Positions 1 through 10,817 of a DNA stretch of 64,000 bases are shown in pieces (the first letter of the stretch is position 1; each line of letters begins with the position of its first letter). The translations under genes and the position numbers were made by a program. Origin of the DNA: Rapana venosa (Eukaryota; Mollusca; Gastropoda; Neogastropoda; Muricidae); contig CM054140.1 in the NCBI GenBank assembly GCA_028751875.1, positions 50,115,671 to 50,179,670 on the forward strand, read 5' to 3'. The notes under the pieces were generated by a model, which saw only the letters and a program-made list of their open reading frames with translations, had not been told where the DNA came from and did not search any database.

Positions 1-42
1 TGAACTTCACCTTTCAATTGATCTGGATTCTGAAAACAGAAC

Positions 43-107
43 ATGTATGTATGTATGTATGTATGTATGTATGTATATATATATATATATTATGGGGGGG
101 GGGGGGG
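43..107 (+). repeat. (ATGT)n, (AT)n and poly-G
   Basis: (gtat)n from 43, (at)n at 74-90, then a run of G at 94-107. Confidence 0.9.
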
Positions 108-1950
108 ATATATGTGTGTGCATAAATAGGCGTGCACATCCGGGGTTTGGTGGGGGGTTTTTTAGCGCTTTTTACATCATTTGTACGCTCTTCCCTCAGT
201 ATTACTACGACCTTTATGAAAAGCCAGCAACAGAGAGAAGACTACTTTTCCAGCTACAACGGTCAGTACTCCAATTACTATGTCAGCCAAAGCCAGGGCC
301 TGGTTCCTTCTTTCATGACTTGGCATTCTCAGTCTTCCCCCTTAGTTCCTTCTCTCTCCGAGTTCTCAGTTCAGAGGTCACTCCTCCCTGTTAACGGCGG
401 CACACCCTGCTAGTGCTGCCCTACCGTGCAGCAGTTCCCACGCTCAGTTTCTCTCAGATCAGACCTTGTGCCCATCATAAATTGATAGCCCTTCTTTCTG
501 CTTCTCATTAGGCACTGTGGTCGCCCCCCCCCCCCCCCCCCCTCCCCACCTCCCTTCACCCCTATGACACTCTTTAAGACGCAACTCGGTATTCAGTACC
601 AGCGCTCTTACTTTCCATGTCACATTCATTTGTTTTCTGGCCATCCTTTTTCTTCGTCCTTGCAGGTTTCTTCCCTCCCTCTGTATGCTCGAGCATATCA
701 CATGTACATGGACTCTGCCCCGCCAGCCACCCCACCACAAAGCCCACAGTTGAGGAGAGGTGGGGACGAGGCGGCAGTCATCAAGGCGGGGACCCCTCAG
801 CACAGTGTTTTACGAGCTTCCCACCGCAAGATCCCCCGCCTGAGAAGGCATACGTTCTAAACAGACCAGTCTGTTGAGAGGAACGTAAAAACCATGATGG
901 TTTCGTGTCGGAATAGCCGCAGCGAAGATCACGAGAGTCGGAGGTGAGTAGGTGATTACATGGAAGCAGGCATTCAGCACATTAGGACTTTTTATGGTTA
1001 TGTTCAGACAAAAGTCTGAGGGGTCCGGGGCCCACAAAGAGCTTTGTTCGAGTCGCTGTGGAAGGAAGGAAGGGAGGGAGGAGGGGATAGTCTTTCGCGC
1101 CTCAGAGTTCCACATCGTCACAGACAGCTTTATTTCGCCTCCTGGTCTGAGCCAGGCTATTGTGCTCCTCCAGATTTTTCTTCTTTTTTTCTTTTCAGGG
1201 GAGAATTGTTGAGGTTGTGATGTAGCGGCAATGTTGACAAACGCTGAGGCTTTTCTCACAAAATGGATGCTTTTTGTGGCCTTTTTATGGACGGGGGCTG
1301 ACATGTTTGGGTTTCAAAGGATTGAGACATCCCTGAAAGTGACCCTCATCTTTGTTGGCCCAGGACCTGGAGGGGGCTGTGAACGTAAGCGCACAGTCTG
1401 CTCCCTGCTTTCTTTCCATCTCGCTTACTTACTCTCCAGTAACAACTGTGGAAGGAAACGCCCACCAAATTTGAAGCTTTTTCCTTTTTCGGCTAGAGCT
1501 CCACAGTTCACCAATGATGAGACTTTCCTATGCAACAGGTTTTCCCACCAATATGGTAGCCGCATTCCGACTTCAAGGAGACAGTTTGCAACTGAACTTA
1601 CCGATATTACCAAGGGAGTCGGGAGGTACTGTCCTGCTCTTTCCGATTTTCAACTGTGGAGGGTTCTTGTGACGTGTACATGTCCATTATCACGCGTGTC
1701 CAACTGGTTTAGAATCTCCTCTGAAAGACTTCGCATTCAGTTCGACTTTCCCGTCTAACTGGGAAGAAAATTTAAGGCTGAGAATCAAACCCAGAACCTC
1801 ACGGTCTACTTGTGAGGCAGGTGAAGGTGTAATCGGTCATGCCACCGTCCTTCAAATTCACATAAATAAATGAATAAATAAATAAGAACTCTTGCTTCCT
1901 TTTTGGAAGTATTCGGCGTAGAAAGCGCGCGTGCACGCACAAGAGCACGT

Positions 1951-1981
<31 letters not shown>

Positions 1982-3480
1982 CACACACACTATAATAATA
2001 ATTATTATCACCTGCCTCAACATCCTCTCACACACCCCATCCCCTCCCCCATTCTCCCCCTCCCCCCTCTTCCTCTCCCTTCCTTTTTACTGTCTCTTTA
2101 CACCCCCAAAGACAAGCTGGCCACCACCCTCTAAAAAAGGACAGGAGACGGGCAACAGGAGCAGCAGGGCCAGAACAAGCAAGGTATGGGGGGGGGGGGG
2201 GGGGGGCCTGAGCCCTTACAGACGTTTTGAAGGCTTTCTTTCCAGCCACCCAGCAAGCCACGGTACAGCGCGGTGTGGCTGCCTGTCTGGAGCACACGTG
2301 TGCCTTATCTCCTCAAAGCCAGGCCTGGGCTCTGAGCCTTACCCCGGGTAGGTCCACCGACACCGGGTGTCCGCAAGGAGCCCCAGGATTAGGTGGACAG
2401 CTTTCTAATACCCATTTCCATCAACTACCCGCCTCTTGGCCTTATTACCTGCCACAACCGCCACCGCTACCCGGAGTAAATTACTATTTGAGAGACGACC
2501 ACCTCCCTCGACCTCCCACCCTTTTTAACTGGATTGATATCCCCCACTCCTTCCTTTCCACAACTCTGAGGTGGGCAGGGGTAGAATTAAACACACACAC
2601 ACACACACACGCACACACATGCCGTTTTAAACGGTCTTGTACTGCCGTTGTCTGAAGGCAACGCTGAAATGGGTCACTACGGCGCTGATCATCAGCGTCC
2701 ACTTTGTGCAGATGTTTTGAAAGTTTCATTTCAACTGTCATAGGTAACTTTGATTTTGTCAAAAGCCAAAGAGAGTAGTCCTCTATTATGCAAATGTGGA
2801 GAGACATCGTCGCCATTTTCTCACGTGTCTCTGTTTATTAATACCCTGAAGAAGCATACGTTCACATTTGAATGACCCCTTTCAAAGTATGCTACGCTAT
2901 CTAGAAACCAATTCAGTGAACTGTCAAGATTATGTCAGATAAAATATGAATCCAAACATTTTCGTGCGTGACATAAGCTTGTGTGGTTTGAAATGTTAAT
3001 TCACTGGGGTAGGTTCCAGTTTCCCATTTGTTGAACAAAGTGTGGCGTCAAGCAGACAGATTCATATGGTGCACATTCTCTGACCATAGAGACTGATACA
3101 GGCAGACTTGAAAGAGAGAAGAGCTGTAGGGTGAAGCTTGGCCATAAAGGCAGAATTGTTGTAGTGTAGAAACGTCTCCAGTATTACTCTCAATTGTCTG
3201 TCTGTTCATTGTGCATTTCAAATAAGCTTTACAAAATTGGGGGGAAACCTCGGCAGTCCAAAATACAATAGTGCAAAAAGGGTCCTGAAAAACCTTCCAT
3301 TGGGTAGATCAATCATTCAACACAATGTAGAATTGTGTGTCCCTGTCACGATTTCTTTTACGGCTGTGTCCTAGCTGTCATCTGCAGATTATTATGTCAT
3401 TATTATTTCTTGATGGCACTGAAATGCATATTCCACTAAAAAGGAATGTGCTTTTTATTATTACTAAGTTACAGATTTTA
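108..3480. other. No recognised gene; proline/serine-rich open stretches
   Basis: Two + strand stretches look mildly coding-like: 197-330 after a good acceptor (cgctcttccctcag), with SSYNGQYSNYYVSQSQ in one frame; and about 666-860 after tccttgcag, with YHMYMDSAPPATPPQSPQLR. A third, at 2440-2580, has PQPPPLPGVNYYLRDDHLPR. I cannot link them to a family. They may be exons of an unknown gene or chance open frames. 2700-3480 shows nothing. Confidence 0.2.
1950..1990 (+). repeat. (AC)n microsatellite
   Basis: acacacacac run with one interruption. A similar short CA run lies at 2590-2618 and a poly-G run at 2188-2207. Confidence 0.9.
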
Positions 3481-3483
3481 TTC

Positions 3484-3715
3484 TTATTTATTCATTCCTT
3501 TATTTTGAGAATAATGGAATGAGTACTCTTGTGCTTTTTTTTTTACATCTAGTCCCCATGTGTTTGCAGTTTTGTAAATTTTATCATTCGTTCTCATTGG
3601 CACAACTGGCCTCTTTTGAAAAAAGGACATGTTTAAAGTCTGTGCAAGATGTTCTGCATGCGTTAGCGCACGGGACCTCGGTTGATAGTCTCATCCCTCG
3701 TCATGGTGGTAGTTG
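3484..3715 (-). mobile_element. Family A SINE, minus strand, old fragment
   Basis: Diverged tail and body: gagaataatggaatgagtac, acatctagtccccatgtg, gatgttctgcatgcgtt, gggacctcggttgatagtc. No tRNA head. Confidence 0.65.
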
Positions 3716-4294
3716 CCTTTGCAGAATAGATCATTAGGAGTACACCTTGACTGCCAAAATGTCCCCAGTGAAGTATATATCATGTACCAAATGAGGTTCT
3801 TAACAAGTACAGCACTTGTATGAAACAGTACATTACCATGTAACCACAGCAGTGGTTTCTCGTGTTTTTGTTGTTGCTTTGTTTTGAAGACTGATAAACA
3901 ATCTGGCTAACTTCTGCTACCGAAGAGTGACTCAAACTACCATTAGATGTTGAAACTGCTGTTCCTATTTTGCTTAGATTCACGATTGACATCCTTTTTT
4001 TTATAGGCCTATGGCTAACGGAAGGACTCCTTTCTCACAGCAAATTTCTTTTTTTTTCAGAGTGACGCTCAGTGATGTTGCCGCTTGAGGTCAGGAATCC
4101 AGTTATAAAGTAGGACCCGTGGGGTTTGTTGTTGTTTGTTTGTTTGTTTTGGGTTTGGTTTTTTTTGGTGTGGTTTTTTGTTAGGGGGGGGGGGGGGGTG
4201 TTGAAGAACCAGATTGTCGCCTGCCCCAATTGTCGCTGTGACAATCTTTCAGTGCTGGATTAGTCGCTAAAACCTAAGCTGCTTCGAGTAAGAG

Positions 4295-4340
4295 AGAGAG
4301 AGAGTGTCTGTCTGTCTGTCTGTGTTCTGATCTCTCTCTC

Positions 4341-4406
<66 letters not shown>

Positions 4407-4422
4407 CGCTCTCTCTCTCTCC
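4295..4422 (+). repeat. (AG)n, (CTGT)n and (CT)n compound microsatellite
   Basis: gagagagagag, (tctg)n, then about 90 bp of (ct)n. Confidence 0.92.
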
Positions 4423-4630
4423 CCTCATGATTCACTTTAATCGGTTGTTGGTTTGTTTGTTTTCTTTTCTTCCATATACTATGGTACTGTATATGCCAGT
4501 ATGTTGATTCCCCTCCTTCCCCCAAACTCCGTGTATTGTGGCCTAAGGCCAATGTACATATTAAACACGTTCGGCGTTCAGCGTTCAGCGTTCTCTCTCT
4601 CCCCTGCTCCCCTACAAGCAGCAAGAGGGG

Positions 4631-4959
4631 AAAGGGCAGAGACTTCCCCCACTGAAATGCCTGTCACTGTCAGTGTCATCTGGAGGCAACGTGTAAAGGG
4701 CAGAGACTTCCCCCACTGAAATGCCTGTCACTGTCAGTGTCATCTGGAGGCAACGTGTAAAGGGCAGAGACTTCCCCCACTGAAATGCCTGTCACTGTCA
4801 GTGTCATCTGGAGGCAACGTGTAAAGGGCAGAGACTTCCCCCACTGAAATGCCTGTCACTGTCAGTGTCATCTGGAGGCAACGTGTAAAGGGCAGAGACT
4901 TCCCCCACTGAAATGCCTGTCACTGTCAGTGTCATCTGGAGGCAACGTGTAAAGGGCAG
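4631..4959 (+). repeat. 64-bp tandem array, five identical copies
   Basis: Units start at 4631, 4695, 4759, 4823 and 4887 (aaagggcagagacttccccc), with a partial sixth at 4951. The copies look identical, which suggests recent expansion. Confidence 0.95.
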
Positions 4960-5035
4960 CCACCACCTGAAGCCTGCAGCTCTGGACTGGAGTAGCAGGT
5001 GAACAACGCTTCCCGGGTCATGTCACAGACATCAC

Positions 5036-5047
5036 TGATGATGATGG

Positions 5048-5127
<80 letters not shown>

Positions 5128-5275
5128 GTGGTGGTGATGGCGGTGGTGATGATTGTGACGATGACGATGGTAATGGAGGTGACGATTTCGATGACGACTA
5201 CGATGATGACAATGATGATGATAATGATGATGACGACAATGATGATTATGACGGCGATGATGGTGATGATGAGGA
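5036..5275 (+). repeat. (ATG)n trinucleotide repeat
   Basis: About 90 bp of near-perfect atg repeats, then about 150 bp of decayed copies (gatgacgatgg type). It reads as poly-Met on + and poly-His on -. I do not call either a gene. Confidence 0.92.
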
Positions 5276-6900
5276 TGGCTAAAGTGCCAAATTCGAGTAG
5301 TTGATAATATGGTATAATGTCTACCCCAACTGAAAGGAATAATCATAGGCCAGTGGTCTAGACAGCTTAGGTTTTGAGAGGTGTTAAACTAGAAACAAGG
5401 GGAATAATAAGTGATTATGAGAGCAGATCTGAATATAACCAGTGACACTGAGCCCATTGGTTGGGCCTGAAAAAAAATGCTGATCTTGGAGATGATCAAA
5501 AAAATGTCAGTACATCTTCAGCGAAATGATCAATAATCAAGTAGTATTCAACGTTAGTTCTGGTTGACAGAAAGATATGTATATGCTTCTCTTTTAAGTT
5601 TGAAGGACTCAAAGAGACTGTCAGAACCATTTAGTTACCACAGAATTGACTTGTTGGCGCCATTCTCACTTGATTTGCAGTAATCATGGACGTAGTTGTG
5701 CGGAGGTACTGCCGGAGCACCTTCAAGGCCTATAGCGTGGTGTCTTCATGGCTTAAACGGGGCAAGCTTGCAGTTACTGACAGCTGGACTCAGAAACCTC
5801 CATTCCTTACCTCCATTTCTAATCGTCACCTTAATCTCTATCCACAGCCTTAAAGTTAACAGTATTAATTGCCACAGATGTGTCAGTGCCTGTGCAAAGT
5901 CAATCTTATCAAAGAACTGATCCCTAGGTATAGATACACGGGACAGCGGCAAATACCCGAGAATGGGCGGAAAGAGAGATAAGAGAGATGGACAGGCCTA
6001 TCCTGGGTATCCTAGTATTGGAAGGAAGCGATAAGCAGACTGAAGAGGCCTGTCTTCACAACCGCTGGGCACAGGGGTCCAAGAGGAGGTAATTTGCTTA
6101 CGATGAACATAAGCCACTGGGCGGTAAAAGACCAGGATTGGGCTGAACCTTGTCAACTACTTCAGACCTTTTTTTTCACCCAGTCTTTTGCTGTTTGCCG
6201 ACTTGAATCCCCTCCAAATAGTTGGAATTGTCTCCTCCTTCCCCTGCTGTCTTTTGTTGTTTCCCCAGTCTGAAGGAGTGTGTTTGATCAGTTTTCCTGT
6301 CTTTGGTTATTGCTCTCCTGGGGCAAGATCCTATCGGGGTACAGTGTGTTGCTTGACTGTTGCCACACTTGGAGATTAGGGCAGGTATGTGGCAGGAGTT
6401 AGGGTGAACAGGGTTAAGCCTGGCACCAGCCAAGACGTGACTTTCAGCCGAATCGAAGAGAACAGGAATTGTTTTCCCTGTTCAACAAGAGCTGGGGTTT
6501 TCCCACAGGCAGCCTATTACAAGATGCGTTATCGATACTGACGTTTACAGGCCTGTGTTTATGCTCAACGTTTTTAACGACCAGCCACTACTCTCTGAAC
6601 TGGAAAAAGTAAATGACGGTCAAGTTTTAAAATGAAAAAGAGGATAAAACACGACCTCCATTGGCTGCTAAACTTGATACTGCTCTTAGTACAGCTGCTG
6701 CTCCAATGGCAGCTGCTGCTCCAGCTACCATCACCTAGATGGACCATTAATTTGTCATTTATTTGCAGATTGTAAGTTTGCAGCCGTAAATGATTCATTC
6801 TCTAATAAGAGCGAAGAATGCGTGTGTGTGTGTGTGTCAGATTAGCGCTTACTTCCATGTTTCTGCGACTGGTCTGCCCCTGGTCTGCCCCGTCGTCGTT
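5276..6900. other. No recognised gene; one possible exon-like stretch
   Basis: After gatttgcag, an ATG at 5686 opens a 55-codon frame to TAA (MDVVVRRYCRSTFKAYSVVS at the start). It is coding-like in composition but I recognise no family, there is no matching donor, and there is no second exon. The rest is ordinary AT-rich sequence. Confidence 0.2.
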
Positions 6901-6944
6901 CTGGGAAAAAAACAACAAATTAACAAACCCCAGAACAACCTGCA

Positions 6945-7086
6945 TGGTAGGGTAGGGTAGTTTAAGGCAGGATAGGGTAGTGTGAGGTAGGTATGGGCAG
7001 TGTGGTATTGCATAAGCATAGGCACGGCACGGCATGGTTTGGCATGGCATGGTAGGGTGTGACATGACATGGCATGGCATGGCAGA
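6945..7086 (+). repeat. Pentanucleotide-type repeats (GGTAG, GGCAT)
   Basis: ggtagggtagggtag at the left, then ggcacggcatgg and ggcatggcatggcag. Imperfect tandem 5-mers over about 140 bp. Confidence 0.75.
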
Positions 7087-7279
7087 TTTCTCTGTGTCAA
7101 ATTGGGGCTGCTTTCCCATGAAGAACTTACTGCTACAGCACAAGGCAACCCATTACAAAGACGGTCCTGCTTGTGTATTTTCTTTCATCTACCACACGAC
7201 TTTTCTACACCATTTTGCAACGAACACCACACTTTACACCGCGGGTTCTTTTAAGTACCCGAATGTAGGCTGGTGCAAA

Positions 7280-7620
7280 ACGATTAATGGCTTAGTGGTT
7301 AGACCATCAAACTTGTGATCTGAAAGTAATCTGAGTGCGGGTTTGAGTCTGTGATAAAGTGTCCGTTTACAGGTTGTGTCCTTTGGAAACAGCGTTGGAT
7401 CTGACGCCATTCCTTCAGAAGACACTACACGCCGAGGTGCCGAGTGCAAACGCTGGCATAAACCAATTATATGTCTGTTGAAGAATAGGCCAACTACGGT
7501 CGGCGGCATGGGATGGATGATACAAACGTACCCAGCATGCAGCCTGCAACATGGAGAGAGATGGGCTCCACCAAGTTCAATTAGTCCATGACCTACTTCC
7601 CGAGATCTGAACACAGATTT
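7280..7620 (+). mobile_element. Diverged tRNA-headed SINE
   Basis: A box tggcttagtggttagacc and a weak B box gggtttgagtctg, then a body with cctttggaaacagcg and a caccaagttcaattag end. It resembles family A only in layout. No second copy seen. Confidence 0.45.
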
Positions 7621-8061
7621 CTCGCCAATTTTCAGACTTCAAACATTTTATTTCAAGCAAAAAACCTCAGGTGAACATGAGACTTAAGCAATCCTACAAT
7701 CTGCAGATGTGGGTGTGTGAAAGTACTCACAACATAGCCCGCTCATTACACAATCTAGTCATATCATGTAATCATAGTAATACAGTGTCATACAAGTGGA
7801 AACCCGCCCATCTCCCCACCTTGAAGAAGCCCAAAGCGCTAAGACAGGAACACAGAGGCTGAGTCGGCTATGCGCTACCACTATACCATGAAGCAACCGT
7901 GTAGCTCAAATATGTTGACTTACCATGCTATTTTATAAATAGTGGGAACATGGTTTGGGGCCTAGATCTTCTTTTAGTACTCGGCTATTGAATCATATTG
8001 TAAAACTTCTTTCAGTTTCCCTTGCTCTATGACAACAGCAAAACGAGCACCAAAAATGGAT

Positions 8062-9115
8062 GTGATGGTTTGTGCAATGGGGTATAAAATATGGGGTGTG
8101 AAGTTAGTGAAATTGGGTATAAGATGCGAGGTATAAAGTTAGTGCAATGGGGTATAAGATGTGGGGTATAAATTTAGTGCAATGGGGTATAGAATGTGGG
8201 GTATAAAGTTAGTGCAGTGGGGTATAAGATGTGGGGTATAAAGTTAGTGCAATGGGGTATACGATGTGGGATATAAATTTTGTGCAATGGGGTATAGAAT
8301 GTGGGGTATAAAGTTAGTGCAATGGGGTATAAGATGTGAGGTATAAAGTTAGTGCAATGGGGTGTAAGATGTGAGGTATAAAGTTAGTGCAATGGGGTAT
8401 AAGATGTGGGATATAAAGTTAGTGCAATGGGGTATAGAATGTGGGGTATAAAGTTAGTGCAATGGGGTATAAGATGTGGGATATAAAGTTAGTGCAATGG
8501 GGTATAAGATGTGAGGTATAAAGTTTGTGCAATGGGGTATAAGATGTGAGGTATAAAGTTAGTGCAATGGGGTATAAGATGTGGGATATAAAGTTAGTGC
8601 AATGGGGTATAAGATGTGAGGTATAAAGTTAGTGCAATGGGGTATAAGATGTGGCATATAAAGTTAGTGCAATGGGGTATAGAATGTGGGGTATAAAGTT
8701 AGTGCAATGGGGTATACGATGTGGGATATAAAGTTAGTGCAATGGGGTATAGAATGTGGGGTATAAAGTTAGTGCAATGGGGTATACGATGTGGGATATA
8801 AAGTTTGTGCAATGGGGTATAGAATATGGGGTATAAAGTTAGTGCAATGGGGTATAAAATATGGGGTATAAAGTTTGTGCAATGGGGTATAAGATGTAGA
8901 ATGTATAATTAGTGCAACGGGTATAGAATGTGGGGTATAAAGTTAAGGAGGTATGTGGGGTATAAAGTTGTTGCAATGGGGTATAGAATGTGCGGTACAA
9001 AGTTAGTTCAATGGGGTATAGAATGTGGGGTATAAAGTTTGTGCAATGGGGTATAAGATGTGCGATATAAAATGAATGCAATGGGGTATAAGATGTGTGG
9101 TATCAAGTTCAGCCC
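8062..9115 (+). repeat. 35-bp tandem array
   Basis: About 30 copies of gtgcaatggggtataagatg plus tgaggtataaagtta, with scattered changes and a few shortened copies near 8930-8960. Each unit has two GTATAA motifs. No open frame of note and no match to a coding region that I recognise. Confidence 0.92.
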
Positions 9116-9171
9116 TCACCAGATCTGTAGCTGTTTATTCTTTCTGTCCTTCTATTCACACATACGCGTGT

Positions 9172-9172
9172 G

Positions 9173-9253
<81 letters not shown>

Positions 9254-9254
9254 T
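9172..9254 (+). repeat. (CA)n and (GA)n microsatellite
   Basis: cacacacaca then gagagagaga, about 80 bp, directly after the 35-bp array. Confidence 0.92.
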
Positions 9255-10149
9255 CCTTGAAAAGAACAAAGAAAAAGAAGGAAGAGGACCCCAAAAGCCA
9301 CACCACACACAGATGGCCGGCCTTATCAGTTCAGGGCTGATCCAAAACCTTCAGCCAACGAGAATCACGCAAAGCCCCTCTCCTCCTAGACGCAGGGGAC
9401 AGGTATCGGGCAGGGTAAATAGACCCGCTAATACCCGACTTTATCCGGGTAGATCGATTAGTCGGGTGTCGCACAGCCTGTCAGCAAGCCTTTGATTCGC
9501 TGACATGGCCAAATCTACGCCATTAGACCAGCAGCGGGGGACTGGCTTAAGATTCACACCCCGACGTCTTCAACATCTGCACAAGCTTCTCTCTCGGTCG
9601 GCGTGAGGTCTTCCTTCCCTCCTCTAGGAATGCCGCCCGGGGTTCGGACACACATTCCCCGGAACAGCGGAGACTTTCAGATTGACAGCGAGGCTGGTGG
9701 TGGCGATGACAGCAACAACACATCCCAAGCAGAGATGGGAGCTTGAAAAATGTGCATAATTATATGATATGCATGCGCTGAAAGTGAAGAAGCACTTACA
9801 TATGCAAACAAACCCTGATTATGATGATTGTGCCTAGTGACCGTGACAAAATTACCAGCAAAACTACAGCTTGCGGCAACGAGAATTTGGGTTTGTCTGG
9901 AGCAGCTTTGCACTGCTTAGTTTCACATAGTCTCAGAAACAAAGAAAAGAAAACAAAACAAAACACATTTTCTTAACAGTCTCCTTAGAAGACTGCATCG
10001 TTATCTCTGCTAAGCTCTGTAATATTAAAATTACTTTAAAAATGAATGGCAACCTTCGTGAAAGATGAGAGAGAGAACTCTGAAAGAGAACTCTGAGAGA
10101 GAACTATGAAATATTTGAATTGTATATTGGCCTTAGGCCACAATAGAGA

Positions 10150-10150
10150 G

Positions 10151-10228
<78 letters not shown>

Positions 10229-10336
10229 GAGAGAGAATGACAATGACAATGACAAATGACAATGACAAATTCTTTTATTTCGAGGATAATGAATAAGCAC
10301 ACATGTGCTTTTTTACATCTAGTCCCCGCGAATATA

Positions 10337-10395
<59 letters not shown>
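10150..10395 (+). repeat. (GA)n, (TGACAA)n and (GACA)n microsatellites
   Basis: About 85 bp of gagaga with breaks, several tgacaatgacaa units, a SINE tail, then (gacagaca)n to 10394. Confidence 0.9.
10268..10330 (-). mobile_element. Family A SINE tail fragment
   Basis: Only the tail is present (tttatttcgaggataatg, tttttacatctagtcccc), between GA and GACA microsatellites. A similar 45-bp tail scrap is at 13596-13640, and another near 54872-54915. Confidence 0.6.
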
Positions 10396-10817
10396 GAAAG
10401 AGGCAGACAGAGTTAAAGACAGAGAAACACAGTGATACAGAGACTAACAACAAGAGATAGACAGCAAAACATCCGGAGTCCCCCGATACATCTGTCTGTA
10501 CTCAAAACAGGCGAACAGGGCGGACGAACAGAAAAACCTAGAAAAGAAGCAAACAAAATGGAATCTTGGCACACAGGGATAGAGAGAGAGGTGGGGGGAG
10601 GGGGGCAAATCCTTCACACCTGTTCAAAGGTAGGAGGTCCTCCAATGCGCGTAAAGAAGGAAAAGGACGACAGGCCTGTAGGGAGAGGATTAAGCCCTTG
10701 AAAGATATACCGTGCACTCCCTGCTCGTTCAACATTGTCCGCCACTACCCTTAACACCCCAAATCGATCAAGTCTTTTCTTTTCTTTTCTTTCATTTGTG
10801 ATCGTCAAGGGGGCGGT

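Noticed and set aside
1231..1758. 175-codon + strand frame
   Set aside because: It runs through a dispersed repeat block (1490-1585) and has no recognisable domain; probably chance.
4999..5346. Poly-Met and poly-His frames
   Set aside because: They come from an (ATG)n microsatellite.
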